Source: Zygnema cylindricum
Taxonomy: Eukaryota > Streptophyta > Zygnematophyceae > Zygnematales > Zygnemataceae
Direction: 5' to 3'
Assembly (NCBI GenBank): GCA_037447655.1
Contig: JBBHKE010003086.1
Location: 155,123 to 219,122 of the forward strand
DNA: 64,000 nucleotides
A program made the translations under genes and the position numbers. The number at the start of each line of letters is the position of its first letter. Position 1 is the stretch's first letter. Positions 33,673-44,694 of the stretch are shown piece after piece. A model generated the notes under the pieces. It did no database searches, had not been told where the DNA came from, and worked only from the letters and a program-made list of their open reading frames with translations.

Positions 33673-35959
33673 GACCACATAAGTTTCCTATCTAATTCTA
33701 ATATTTTACCAAAAATTCAAGTGGCTGTCCTGGCTACACCTATGGCTAAGATGGTTCTTGCCCTATAGTGCACGCCCAAACTTGAAAGAATGGTTTTGAA
33801 TGCGATGTCGTGCCTCGTTGGTGTCTCTCGATCGTCTTGGAAGTGTCGTTTTTTGAGAGGGTGGGGTTGGTCATGTAGCTTTTGTTAATCACGATATCGT
33901 TGTCGCCTCGAAAGCCGTCCTCGGGTCGGGAAGGCGTCATTAGTCATAAGGTAGTCGCAAAGCCCGCAACCTTCTTAAGTCACCCGTCCTTCGTTAGTGA
34001 GGAAGTTATTGTCAATCATGAGTAGTTCCTTCTTCGTGTCCCGTTCTAAAGTTCTCGACATCATTTAAACCACTGTTGCTTTTGAGACACTGTCGCCACT
34101 GTTGCTTTTGTTGCTTTTGAGACACTGTTGCTTTTGTTGCTTTTGAAATAGGGATCGTGCTCGTTGTGACGTTTCATATTGTCCAATAGCATAAAAATTG
34201 ATTATATTTTTTTTATTACTCTCCACCGCTTTTGAAGGCTTTGTTCCTTCAATAATGGGTCATATGGTTGAGAATAATGGAGTGGTCGAGCATGACCTTG
34301 TGACGAAAGAGCGTGATTATTCGCGTTGCATCGTCATGGATGATTCTACTACGATAGTAATTGAGATATTTATTTTTTTTCGGCTGAGTTCCTTCGATAT
34401 TTGTGGTTGGTGTTCTTCTCAAAGGAGGAGACTTGGGAGCCCTCCCGCTTTTGTCCTCACGACCTTATATCATCAACGTTTGTATGTGGCTTTACATGGC
34501 ATGCAAGTTTTTGTCCTTCTTCATGTGTTATTGTGGTTATGAGTTGTCGACGTGTTCAAGCTCTTACTCATTGTGCTTGGTCATGCTTGGGGCATTTACG
34601 GGCTGCTTTTCAATGATTTTTGTGGTTGGTTTGGTGTTTTGATAGAGCTCACAACTATGTTGTTGGTTTTGTGTTTTTTTTTTTTTTAATTTGCCATTTT
34701 TTGTTGTGGTTTCTTTACAACTGTTGTTTTAGAAAATTAGGTTTATGTGCGCACAAGTTCTTTGTGCGTTCGTACTTCCTTCCAATAGTGTGGACAAGGT
34801 GATAAAGGGTCGGATGAAGACACTTTGGTGGAGAAAATATGTGAACAACAAATTAAACGTTCGGACGGAAATTGAAAGTACGTCCCGTCAGTAAAGTATA
34901 CAGTGATAAATAAGCCTTTTGATAACTACAATAGTGATTCGATGGATGAAGTACTCAACGAATAGTTAATGTGAGGTGTAGACTACATTTAATTTAGTAC
35001 CTTAGAGTTGGCGAGTGTGTGTGAGGTGCTGAAGTAGAAGACATAGTCTCTATTATAACCTTATTATTTTAATGAAAAGTGTGTGGTTAGACATAAAGTG
35101 TTTTGTTATTGCTAAATGTTGGTCATACTTGCTTTTCATGTTAAGTATGTTTATGCATTATTTGGACCTTCATTTCGGATGAAGCTTTAATACGCATTTC
35201 ACATGAAACACGTGTGGAAAGGATAAATTAAAAATCAAGATGGTAAAACATTTAAGTCCGGGGGTACAAAACGGGTGGCATGGCCGAAACTGAAAAACTA
35301 CAAACAGGGTAATAAAAAACAAAGAGAGCGACGGTAACACATAAAATTGGCAAGGAAAATAAAAGCACCCAAACTCAAAATGAAAAGCACGGCAACTCAA
35401 AAAACCATTACTTGTTGTTCTACAACCACCGGTGCAGGTGGAGGAGCAGCAGTAGTAGTAGAAGTAGACATGATACACTCTCAGAAGCTATCAAGAATCC
35501 TACCAAACAGATGTTCTAAAGTGCTCACCAATTCTTATACAAGCATCCAAACCTCACAAAACTCTATCAGAATATAGAGTAGCATAAACACTGATAACTC
35601 CCAAAGTTATAGCACAATTGACCCGACAACACTCAAGATATAATACTCAGAAGTTTTCCAAAAAATGTTTGCAGTTTTACTACTTGGAAGTTTGGATACA
35701 TAATATGCTATGAGTCCTAAGTCTTATACTTGTGTTGAACTGGCAACACCATTTTACTTGAGAGGTACATCAAACCACCAAGCTACCACTAATTTGTCAA
35801 GCTACAATTGAGCTATCACTAAGGTACCACTGAGCTATCACTAAGCTAACTAGAATCGTATCTATCGCAGTTGCTCTATCCTGTACAGAATCACATTAAG
35901 AATATTAGATGTTGCGTTGTCCGTACGGACCATATCAAACATAATCATGGTTTCCTTGT
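33673..35959. other. Gene-poor stretch without recognised features
   Basis: AT-rich sequence with a small cluster of GTTGCTTTTG repeats (about 34075-34150) and several overlapping short open frames at 34198-34802 that contradict each other. None shows a domain, splice-consistent continuation or transposon terminus. A short purine/AAG-rich frame at 35347-35577 is also unconvincing. Possibly the far 3' part of the gypsy remnant. Confidence 0.4.
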
Positions 35960-36226
35960 CTTGTCTGTGTTGAAGCTTTGCTGCTGCGCTACCCTGCTGC
36001 TATGCTGCTCTGCTGTATAGCAGCTGCTCTGCTGCTGCGCTGCTCTGCTGTTGCGCTGCTCTCCTGTATAGCAGCTGCTCTGTTGTATAGCAGCTGCTCT
36101 GCTGTATAGCAGCTGCGCTGCTGTATAGCAGCTGCGCTGCTCTGTTGTATAGCAGCTGTGCTGCTCTGTCTGTATAGCAGCTGCGCTGCTTTGTCTGTAA
36201 AGCAGCAGCGCTGCTCTGAGACTGAA
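35960..36226. repeat. CAGCTGCTATACAG-type minisatellite
   Basis: Units of 19 to 25 bp built from CAGCTGCTCTG and CTGTATAG repeat about ten times. Each unit contains the near-palindrome GCTGCTGTATAGCAGC, so the DNA can form many small hairpins. On the minus strand it reads as Gln/Ala/Ser/Tyr repeats in three frames, the usual behaviour of a repeat rather than evidence of a gene. Confidence 0.9.
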
Positions 36227-36359
36227 AGCTTTCCAAAAAGACAACACTCCCCTAAAGCTTTAGACTCAGTATCCCGGCGCAGCTGCGGTGATAAACTAGC
36301 GCAACATCGCAGCATAGCAATATAGCAATTAGCAAGTCCCACTACCTCAAACACTATAT

Positions 36360-36681
36360 TCTATAGCACTTGTCATAGACTAAATGGATAGAGCTACTGG
36401 CTATCGGCGGATTTAACAGTCGGTAGGTACCAAGATCAAATCCTGGATCAGATAACTATCCTTTTAGTAAATCAGTTAATTTACTACCAAAAATAAATTA
36501 ATTTACTACCCGTAAATCTTAGGATAGCATAGGCAACCATGGCTCTAGCTTCATCTCCGACTTCTAGTGATTGCAACAAGTGTCGGAGTTGAAGAGAAAA
36601 GTTAGAGGCAGACTGCCTTGGCTTCTTTTCTGCATTTTATTTTAGACCTAGAAAATACTAAACATACCATCAATTTCTACA
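36360..36681 (-). mobile_element. Copia LTR 5' fragment (-)
   Basis: On the minus strand it starts TGTAGAAATTGATGG at 36681 and keeps the CTAGGTCTAAAATAA, GCCATGGTTGCC and tRNA-like (plus strand 36382-36455, GATCAAATCCTGG) blocks. The remaining two thirds of the LTR are absent. Confidence 0.75.
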
Positions 36682-38870
36682 CTTCTGAGCAGCTTCAGCA
36701 TCTGACATCAGATCGGGTAATGCTTCCCGCAAAGTCTCTATGCGGGCTCGTCAAGCGGGGGTTGTTTCGCCCGGTTTAAGCTCAAAATCCATCAATTCTT
36801 TAAATTGGTCCGGAATTTGCATACGATACTCCTCTTGTAACAGATCAAATATGACCGTCAAAGGGTTGCGTAACGGAATGGTCATCCCAAGTTGCGCCTA
36901 GACAACAGTACGTGCTGCAACGGCATATTGATGGGGAACTTCTACGACCGTGGCATTAACAACATTGCCTTGCGCATCTAAAACTATTAAAATGTATGCA
37001 TTTTTTAGGTCTGAATAAAAGGAAAATTAACAAAAAGGAAGTCAGCAAAAGCAGCCTGCCTCTCGCTCCACTCTCCAAACCCCCACACTTGTCGCAGTCA
37101 CTGAAGGGTGGAGAGACAGCCAGAGCCATGGCTGCCCATGCTGCCTAGAGTGAGAGACAGGATGTAGCTTTTGGTAGATTTACCAAGACTGACTTAACAG
37201 ACTTAGGCTTTGATCCTGGTACCTGTCGTCCGTCTGAAGATAGGTAGCCGGTAGCTTTATCCTGTAGCCTAGGACTCATGTTAGAATATATAAGGTACGA
37301 TAAATATATAAATACAAATAAGTAGACTAATTCATTTAATGGAATAGTAAGACATAGAAACAGTTAGTATTGTACGGACTACGGGATATTTCGAAACAGA
37401 TATCGCGCATTTGTTTCAAGTGTGAAACAAATATCGCGCATTTGTTTCAAATATGAAACAAATATTGCGTAGTTATTTAGACGACCAATTTCAAATGTCG
37501 GTCTAAATTGAACGGTCGTGGTGCGAGTCGAGATTCCGGAGTGGGCGACTTGGCGTTTTCGGGCTCCGCCTCTCCGAATGACACGCGGCATGATCGGGGA
37601 GGATTGCGGGATTTCCGAAACGCAAGATGATAATTTTAGATGTGACAAATGTCACATTATGGTGATGTTGTACATTACCGTGCACAAAGTACGACAGTGC
37701 CTGTACTTTCTTGTACGGTACAGTCTTACGATTGGACCGTACCTCAGTATTAGGGAGCTTAGAGAGGGGTTTTAGGACTTACAATAATTTTGCTAGGTAG
37801 TCGCCTCTCTCCCAGAGAGCATTTGTATAAATAAGCAAACTTTGCCATTTAATTACAACTCACTCACTGGACTATTTTCAGTTATTCTTTTTGCTGCGGA
37901 CTCAAAGGAGTTCAGGATACACAAAGGTGTTGTCGGTGAGAGTTTTTGCCTGCCAGGGTGGTTGCATTTCTAAGGGAAAGTCAAAGTGGGTCAAGGTGTC
38001 CAAAACTCATATTCTAACTTTGCATTCTGTGGTGGAACTGAGCACACAAAAAGTCTTATTTCACAGGGGTGAAGCTATAATGGGTTTCTGATTTTCCAGG
38101 GGTCAGTCATTTGGGTTTATATCAACTTGGAGTCGGCACTATGTAGATTAGCTTCTCTTGGATCTGCGATTTTTGTGGGCAATGGATCACACAGAGTTTG
38201 AAAAACCTCAGGAATAACAGCTTGTTAATGAATTTCTGCTTGACCTATGACCTTAGGAAGACAAGCAAACTGTGGAGAATATTCCGTCATTGCAAGTATG
38301 TCATCATACTTGCGTGAATAAAATGTAAGGGCGGAACCGTAAAGGTACTGTTCAAGAAGTGAGAAATCGACGCGCATATCAAATCGGTTTTGATAACAGA
38401 AAGCTATATCTCGCATTTCAGTATCAAATAACATTCGAAAATGAGATAAACTCATAGTGTCCTTCATTCGTCAAAAGCATAAATGAAGTTTACCCGAAAG
38501 GCCCTCCAATGTGGAGGCAATCGAAGGAAATTGGTGAATTGAAGTCAAAACCTGAATCGGTACTAACCGAGACCAAAAAGAAAGGGAATCCGACTCGGTT
38601 TCCCTTTCGTTATCAACTTGGTCCACATATAGCGTGGATAAAATGGATGACAAAAATGATACGGTGGTTAAATTTGAGGAAGCAGACGACGCTCCATATG
38701 AAATTTTAAAACTTAACGGCAAAAGAACCGAATTCAACAAATTTTGTTGAGCGGAATTTGACGAACATAAAGTTTCACCACTACGTGTAGATCTAGATGG
38801 GTAGTCAAGATTATCCCAATGAGTGGGCATAAAAGTGACGGAGATGAGAACTAATTGACTATCGGATATG
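36682..38870 (-). pseudogene. Gag-like retroelement remnant, split by a solo LTR
   Basis: Two blocks of minus-strand coding sequence, 38207-38870 and 36682-36979, join in one frame when the LTR between them is ignored. The first reads through SLSHFRMLFDTEMRDI, FDMRVDFSLLEQYLYG and ALTFYSRKYDDILAMTEY; the second through NPLTVIFDLLQEEYRMQIPD and ETLREALPDL. Several stops are present. The style (a long alpha-helical frame with a repeat-element neighbourhood) fits a gag or capsid-type region, but I do not recognise the family and the assignment is inference. Confidence 0.4.
36985..38201 (+). mobile_element. Solo copia LTR with non-canonical ends
   Basis: 1217 bp with family blocks throughout and the minus-strand tRNA-like module at about 37195-37275. 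It is flanked by AAAAC at 36980-36984 and 38202-38206. With this duplication its ends are TATTAAAATG...GAGTTTGA, that is TA...GA instead of TG...CA. It carries an extra downstream segment (about 37860-38190) shared with the LTR fragments at 4596-5692, 5811-6729 and 2479-3420. Confidence 0.82.
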
Positions 38871-39784
38871 CCCTATACGAAATGCACCAAATATCAAACC
38901 ACACCACACACGTAGGCAACAATCTCAAAAAGTCTCTAGCAGGGCCACGATGGCAAGATCTAATCAAGCAACCGTTTTTACCGAAATCTCTACCCTGCAA
39001 ACGAGTAGGCAAGGCCAAAGGGCCAAATCTATAAAAGCAGAAAATTGATAAACAAGCACCCGGAGGTGCGGATCTAAAGCTTCACAGACGGAAAATATTT
39101 CTATTCAATGCCACCAACGGAAAATGTTTCTATTCAATGTCACCAACGGCCAGATCTAAACAGAAAATTCCACACCAAACATAAAACAGGAAAAACACAA
39201 GGCCACTTACGGCCAAATGGCAAACATGGAAAGCGTGGACAATGCAGATGCTCATATAATTGGGTCTGATTGAACCTAATCAACTCATGTTCCCTCCAAA
39301 CGATCAACAAACTATCCTAACACGCGCCTGCACCCTCAATGCATTGTAATACTTACAAACCACTCTTAGCAACTTGGTGATTGCTAAGGGTGAACTGAGG
39401 TTGTTCGCTACAACCAGAGTTTTGCAGAGCTCCCAAACGGATCCGCTCCACCAACTCCACTCTTTAGTGAGGTATGTCACAATGTGAGCGATCGATGCTA
39501 AAATAAATAAAAAAGAGCAGAAGAAACAATAACCAAATACCTAAGTTAGTGTAGTATATTCTTGGCCGAAAACTGAACAAGGAGATAATAATGTCAACTA
39601 AAAACAAACAGTATTAAAAATGCAAAGCTAGTTAAAAGATTTTTTTTTTAAGTTTTTTATTTTCAACCTAACAATTACTACTTGGCAAAAAATTCCAAAA
39701 TGCAATGATCTATTATAAAATTGCAGAAACACTAAGAAATATTTTCAAATTTAATTTTTTATTGCATAAATATATAAAAACTAA
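38871..39784. other. No recognised feature
   Basis: AT-rich sequence with no convincing frame, RNA or element end. A short direct repeat (GGAAAATNTTTCTATTCAATG, two copies at about 39090 and 39120) is the only local structure seen. Confidence 0.4.
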
Positions 39785-39992
39785 GAAAGTCAAATTGCAG
39801 AAAAATAGGAAAACCACAAATTTCAACTTGCAGAAAATAGAGAAAAAGTGACAATTTTGAATTGCAGAAAAAAGGGAAAGAAGACAATTTCAAATTGCAA
39901 AAAATAGGAAAAAGTGACAATTTTAGATTGCAGAAAAATATGAAAAAAGACAATTTCAAATTGCAGAAAATAGGAAAAACTAACAATTTTAG
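39785..39992. repeat. 33-bp AT-rich tandem repeat
   Basis: About six copies of a 33-bp unit resembling AATTGCAGAAAATAGGAAA followed by AAGTGACAATTTT. The array is interrupted by the MITE at 39993 and resumes with one or two units at 40908-40960. Open frames through it show 11-residue periodicity, as expected from the unit length. Confidence 0.9.
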
Positions 39993-40907
39993 TAGTGTTG
40001 TGTATCGGGTAATTTCATATCGCGATAATCTCCATATTCGATATATCGAATATCGATCGAGCAGGATCCTCGATATATCGTACCGAGACCAACATAAACT
40101 ATCGCGATATATATCGTGATATAAAGTATTCTTTAAATTTTTTTTTTTACTTTTTTATATAATATGTTATTTTAGAGAAAAAGTCAAATTGTCTAATACG
40201 CCACGTACGCCGTGATTTTCGTTCCGTGACTTAAAGGTAGACGCCGCAAAATGTAACCGACAAAAAAGTACTAATTCTGAAATTGTAATGATTAATTATT
40301 TGGGGTATGGTTACACGAGGAGGTCTCTGTAATAGTACGAACAGCAAAATTTATGTATTACAGAGGCCTCGGGTACATCACGTATCTTTTGTCAAAAAGT
40401 TTTACATACGTGTTCTTATATGAGTGGTTCCACGCAAGCTGACTACAAAATCTCAAAAATCATCGAATATCTGGAAACCGACCTTTTTTTCTGGAAAATC
40501 GTACCTGCGTATGACGTACGTATACTTCACAAGTGTACCTCGTCAATGTACCTCAGAGATCTCCTTCACTCTGTTGACTTTCAAGAAAAAACCGTATTTC
40601 TTTCCGGCAAAGATTTTACAGTCACTTTGTCCGAAGTCACGAGACTTTGAAAACCTGTGGGATTTTATTATATATATATATATATATATATATACAGTCA
40701 CTTTGTCCGAAGTCACGAGACTTTGAAAACCTGTGGGATTTTTTTTATTTTTTTATTTTATCTTCGATATATCGACGATACGATATATTGGCGATATATC
40801 GCGATAATTTGAAATTCGATATATCGAAGCGATATATATCGATTATCGGGTACCTGAAATTCGATATATATCGAATATCGGAAAACGGTCCTCGATACCC
40901 AACACTA
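39993..40907. mobile_element. hAT-like MITE (915 bp)
   Basis: Imperfect terminal inverted repeats TAGTGTTGTGTATCG (left) and TAGTGTTGGGTATCG (right end, reverse complement) are flanked by a perfect 8-bp target duplication AATTTTAG (39985-39992 and 40908-40915). An 8-bp duplication and a TAGTGTTG-type terminus are typical of the hAT superfamily. Both ends carry many CGATATATCG-type palindromes as subterminal repeats. No transposase frame is present, so it is non-autonomous. Inside, a 49-bp block (40617-40665, 40695-40743) is duplicated around a TA microsatellite. Confidence 0.88.
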
Positions 40908-40960
40908 AATTTTAGATTGCAGAGAAATATAAAAAGGGACAATTTCAAAATCACATAAAT

Positions 40961-42800
40961 ATTAAGCCAAAGGATAGCCATTAGGCTCCTTGGTCAGTTT
41001 ATATCCCTTCCAGGAGTTCGATTAATAAAGATCTAACCTAAATATCAACACATATAAGTTGGAAATCAACAAACAATAAGCGAATTTGAGATTACCAGAT
41101 TCGGCCAGAGCATGCAATAACCAAAGAAAGGTAACCCTACTTGTGCAATCCCCCAGCGAACCGCACTAACAAACCCAAAACTGTCCAATCACAATACAAG
41201 GTTCAACAAGAGCTTAGGTTCAACAAGAGCTTGAGAGAGAAGGCTGAGCATCAATCCACTTGATAAGATGACAGAAGTAGTGAAGGGAAATCGATTAGGC
41301 CTCGACATGAGCCGTGTAAATTAAATTACAAGGCAAATTTGCAAAGAAAGAAAGAAAGAAAGAGCTAGGAATTATAACCTTAATGGAAAAAAAATCGCCA
41401 CCGAAATTATCTTGAAAATTTCACAAGAAAATATTAAAAGCAAAGGTCAAATCTTCCTAAAGATTTTTTGTGCTCTTGAAATTGTGAGCACAGAATTCAC
41501 CTAAAATTTACTAAGTAAAAAGTGTGCAGCTGAGCGTCTAACCTAACTTGTGTACATTAAATATATGTGGTTAACTGTGCCTAGTTTCGATTCTAGCCAA
41601 TAGGCGACCAGAATCACATGCCTTGCGTTACTAAATCTACAGCCTATGGATAAAAACCCTTCATACACTCTATGTGAATGCGTGAGACCTCCAAAGGTCC
41701 ACGACTTAAAATGGACCAATCAACGTCGTCGCATGTAGTCGAAATCTAGATTGTCCGTTCGTCTGCATCCTTTGTGGCCGTAGATTCGCGTTCGTCCTAA
41801 CATACTTTCAAGTCGACATTTCGGTTTGCGGATATAATAGATGGCAACTCAAATTGGTTCGCGGAAATCCCGAACAACAACTTAAATTGGTTCGAGGAAA
41901 TTCTGGTGCCTGACGAATAGGCGTACGGGATTCAATATGTTTGCAGGTTCCACAGGCGTACGGGATTCAATATGTTCGCGGGTTCCACGACGCCTAACCA
42001 CTTCACGTACAGAATCCAATCTGTCTGCGGGTTTCAAGGTGTATGTCGAGTTCACGTACGAACAATCTGTACAAACGTGCCACCACAAAATTGTATTTAA
42101 ACTCAAGATAGTGTGGTGTTGGTCTTAAAGGACCCTTTTCATGCAAGTAAATACAATTGAATGCTATTAAATGGGATTAAATGCACCCGACATGATACGG
42201 CATGACAAATAGCCTAGATGTATTTTTAAATATCCTTAAATAATATAAGATATCCTTTACCAATCAACTACCTTAAATTGCCTTATCAAAATGAACCATT
42301 TTTGCAAATGCATGTTATGTTTGCCAATTAAGACGGTCATGTTCGAAATTGAACTAGAATTAATTCAATTGGATTTGGCACATAGTGGTGAGTTATAAGA
42401 TAACGAACTCAAGTCGATTTTTTTTTTCAAATTGGTATTTTGTGTTGAGTTATAAACATTGAGAAATAATGTGTTATTCCTCTCGTTCTTTATTCAAATG
42501 CCATCTTTTGGGTGGAGAATCAGGCAATAATAATGAAGAGGGGCTGAGCCGACCAAGTTGACAATGTGGAGATCGCCAATTTAAGTCTGTGGATCGTTTT
42601 CTCATAGCAATATTGTTGGACGAGAATCGAGGGAATATAATGTTGTTTGAGATTTTTTTTATACATGTTCGTTTAACATAGGTTTTTTGTTTAGCGGTGG
42701 TTCGTTTTTTTTTACTTTTTTTTTTCCCCCTAATAAATGTCATTCTAGTTTTGTTATCATGTGTCTCGTTCGTGTGATGTATGGTCTATGTGGTTTAGTA
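40961..42800. other. No recognised gene; minor repeats
   Basis: It includes a GAAA microsatellite at about 41343-41362 and a 35-bp tandem duplication at about 41920-41989 (GGCGTACGGGATTCAATATG twice). Open frames are short and unsupported. Confidence 0.4.
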
Positions 42801-43470
42801 TATTGAAAAGTAAGCTTTAGTAAGTCTTAGAAATTTGAGTCTAAGACTTAGAATAATTTTGGAATACCAACTGTTCAATATTGACCAAATTTAGTGTAGA
42901 TTATTTGTAGTATCTACACGAATAGTTATCTTTAAGTAAATTAGTGTGTAGGGCCGCCAATGAATGTAGACGTGATAAGAATCACCCGGATTTTTAGGGT
43001 ATAGATATTGTTAGTGGACAATTCTGGTCCAAACACTTAGATTTTTGTCAGTAGACTATCTAGTGAACCTTGTACATACGTTTTAGATATTTTGAAGATC
43101 GTTAGAGTATTTAATTCAATAAGGAATGATCAGTTTGATACAGAATGTACATTCTACACAAGAGTTAAGGAAATGAGAGCACTGAATGCAGTTTAAGGTG
43201 TTTTGTGCTCTATTGTCTTTGATTTGCTTGTAGTACATGTTTATGTGGTTGAAAGACCTCTTTCATTTGGAGTTACATATCTTACACTATAGATCTAGTC
43301 TACTAGGCATTCCTCTTTGGGTTTGCTTCCGCTAACATGTCTGATAATGGCTCAGCTCCCGCCGCAAGTGCTCCACCTGCTCCTCCAGGGACGAATATCC
43401 CAGCAAGTGCAAGTGTGACTCCTAGTGGGAGTGGATCACAGCCGAGTATAAATGCCCATGACCTTCAACA
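42801..43470 (+). repeat. 5' LTR, second copia subfamily
   Basis: 670 bp. It ends with a coding segment: an ATG at 43337 opens a frame (MSDNGS, a Pro/Ala/Ser/Gly-rich stretch, then NAHDLQ) that crosses the LTR end into the primer binding site and gag. Confidence 0.92.
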
Positions 43471-44694
43471 AGTTATGGGCCCACCGCCCAAATTGCCTAT
43501 TTTTGACAAAACTGACTACTTATACTGGAAGATATGTTGAGCTCATATTTCGAGGAGAGGGACTTGTCACCCATTGTGGAAGGAACAGCGGATGTGACCG
43601 CGCCAGATTGGAGAAAGAAGAATCTCCACTGCCTGAACCTCTTGAAGCAGTCAATGACAAAAGACTTGGTAATGTCATATCTTGAGATGAAGAAAGCCTC
43701 TGAAGTTTGGTTTAGTGTACGTGCTATGTATGTTCAGCTAGATGTTACTGTCCAGACTAACATAGCCACTCAGATTTTTGAATTTAAGTATTCTGGAGGT
43801 AGTATCTCAGATCACTGCCATGCTATGAAAAGGTTGTTCCTTCAGAGTACTAGTGCAGGTGGGGACTTTTCACCACCTCAGCAGGCTATGTTGTTGATGA
43901 GAACTTTGCCCGATGAATATAAAGGAGCCATGGATAGGCTTAGGGCTATTCCACAGCGTCAATGGAACATAGCATTAGCAATTCAACTTATTTATAGTGA
44001 AGAAGCTAACCAGATGTCACAAAGAGGTAGTAGTAAGTCGATTCAGGCACTAGCTAACCAGTTTTCGGATTCTAAGATTGGCAGTGGCAGTGGCAAAGGA
44101 AGTGGTCCTAGAAGGGCACCTTTGACATGTTATTACTGTGATGAGAAAGGGCATGTGTTCAGAATGTGTAATGCATACAAGAGAGCGAAAGCCACAAGAA
44201 ATTTTCGCTCTGGACGGGACGAAAGTCAGGTTCCTTCTGAAACAGGTGGTCGCCCAACTGCTCTCTTCAACGAACTTAAGGAGGAGGATGTGAGCAGCTT
44301 TCCCGACAACAGTGAAAAGAAATACTTTGCAATGGCACAAAAAACGGAAGGCGTGGAGGAAGACGAATGGATTATAGACTCCGACGCATCTGCCCACATG
44401 TGCCGCAATCGCAATCTATTTGAAAGTATTCAATCTATTACACCCATCAAAATTTATTTTAGTGATGATACCTTTGTTGAGTCAAAGGCAAAAGGGAGGG
44501 TGTCACTTATGTTGAACGTAGAGGGAAAACCTGTGAAAAGGGTTTTGGAAGATGTGTTGCATGTCCCACCTTTTAAAAGAACTTTTTTCTCAACGTCAGT
44601 GGTAGAAAAGAAAGGTTTTAAAACTATATCTGAGAATGGAAAGAACACAGTGAGTAAGAATGGGAAAATAGCTGTAGAGGGTTTTGCTGGATGA
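43337..44694 (+). pseudogene. Copia gag and protease, frameshifted
   Basis: The first frame (43337-43540) covers the LTR-coded leader and the gag start (QQVMGPPPKLPIFD, YLYWK). A shift at about 43535 moves the reading to a second frame (43534-44694) with the gag body, a CCHC knuckle CYYCDEKGHVFRMC at about 44129-44170, and a protease site reading IDSDAS where DSGAS is expected. That frame ends in a TGA at 44692. The leader is hydrophilic and low in complexity. The changes imply an inactive protein. Confidence 0.85.

Noticed and set aside
34198-34802. Overlapping 60-114 residue frames as a possible gene
   Set aside because: Three frames overlap in the same direction, with hydrophobic low-complexity content and no splice-supported continuation.
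35989-36354. 121-residue Gln/Ala/Ser-rich minus-strand frame
   Set aside because: It consists mostly of the CAGCTG repeat, with equivalent frames open in other registers.
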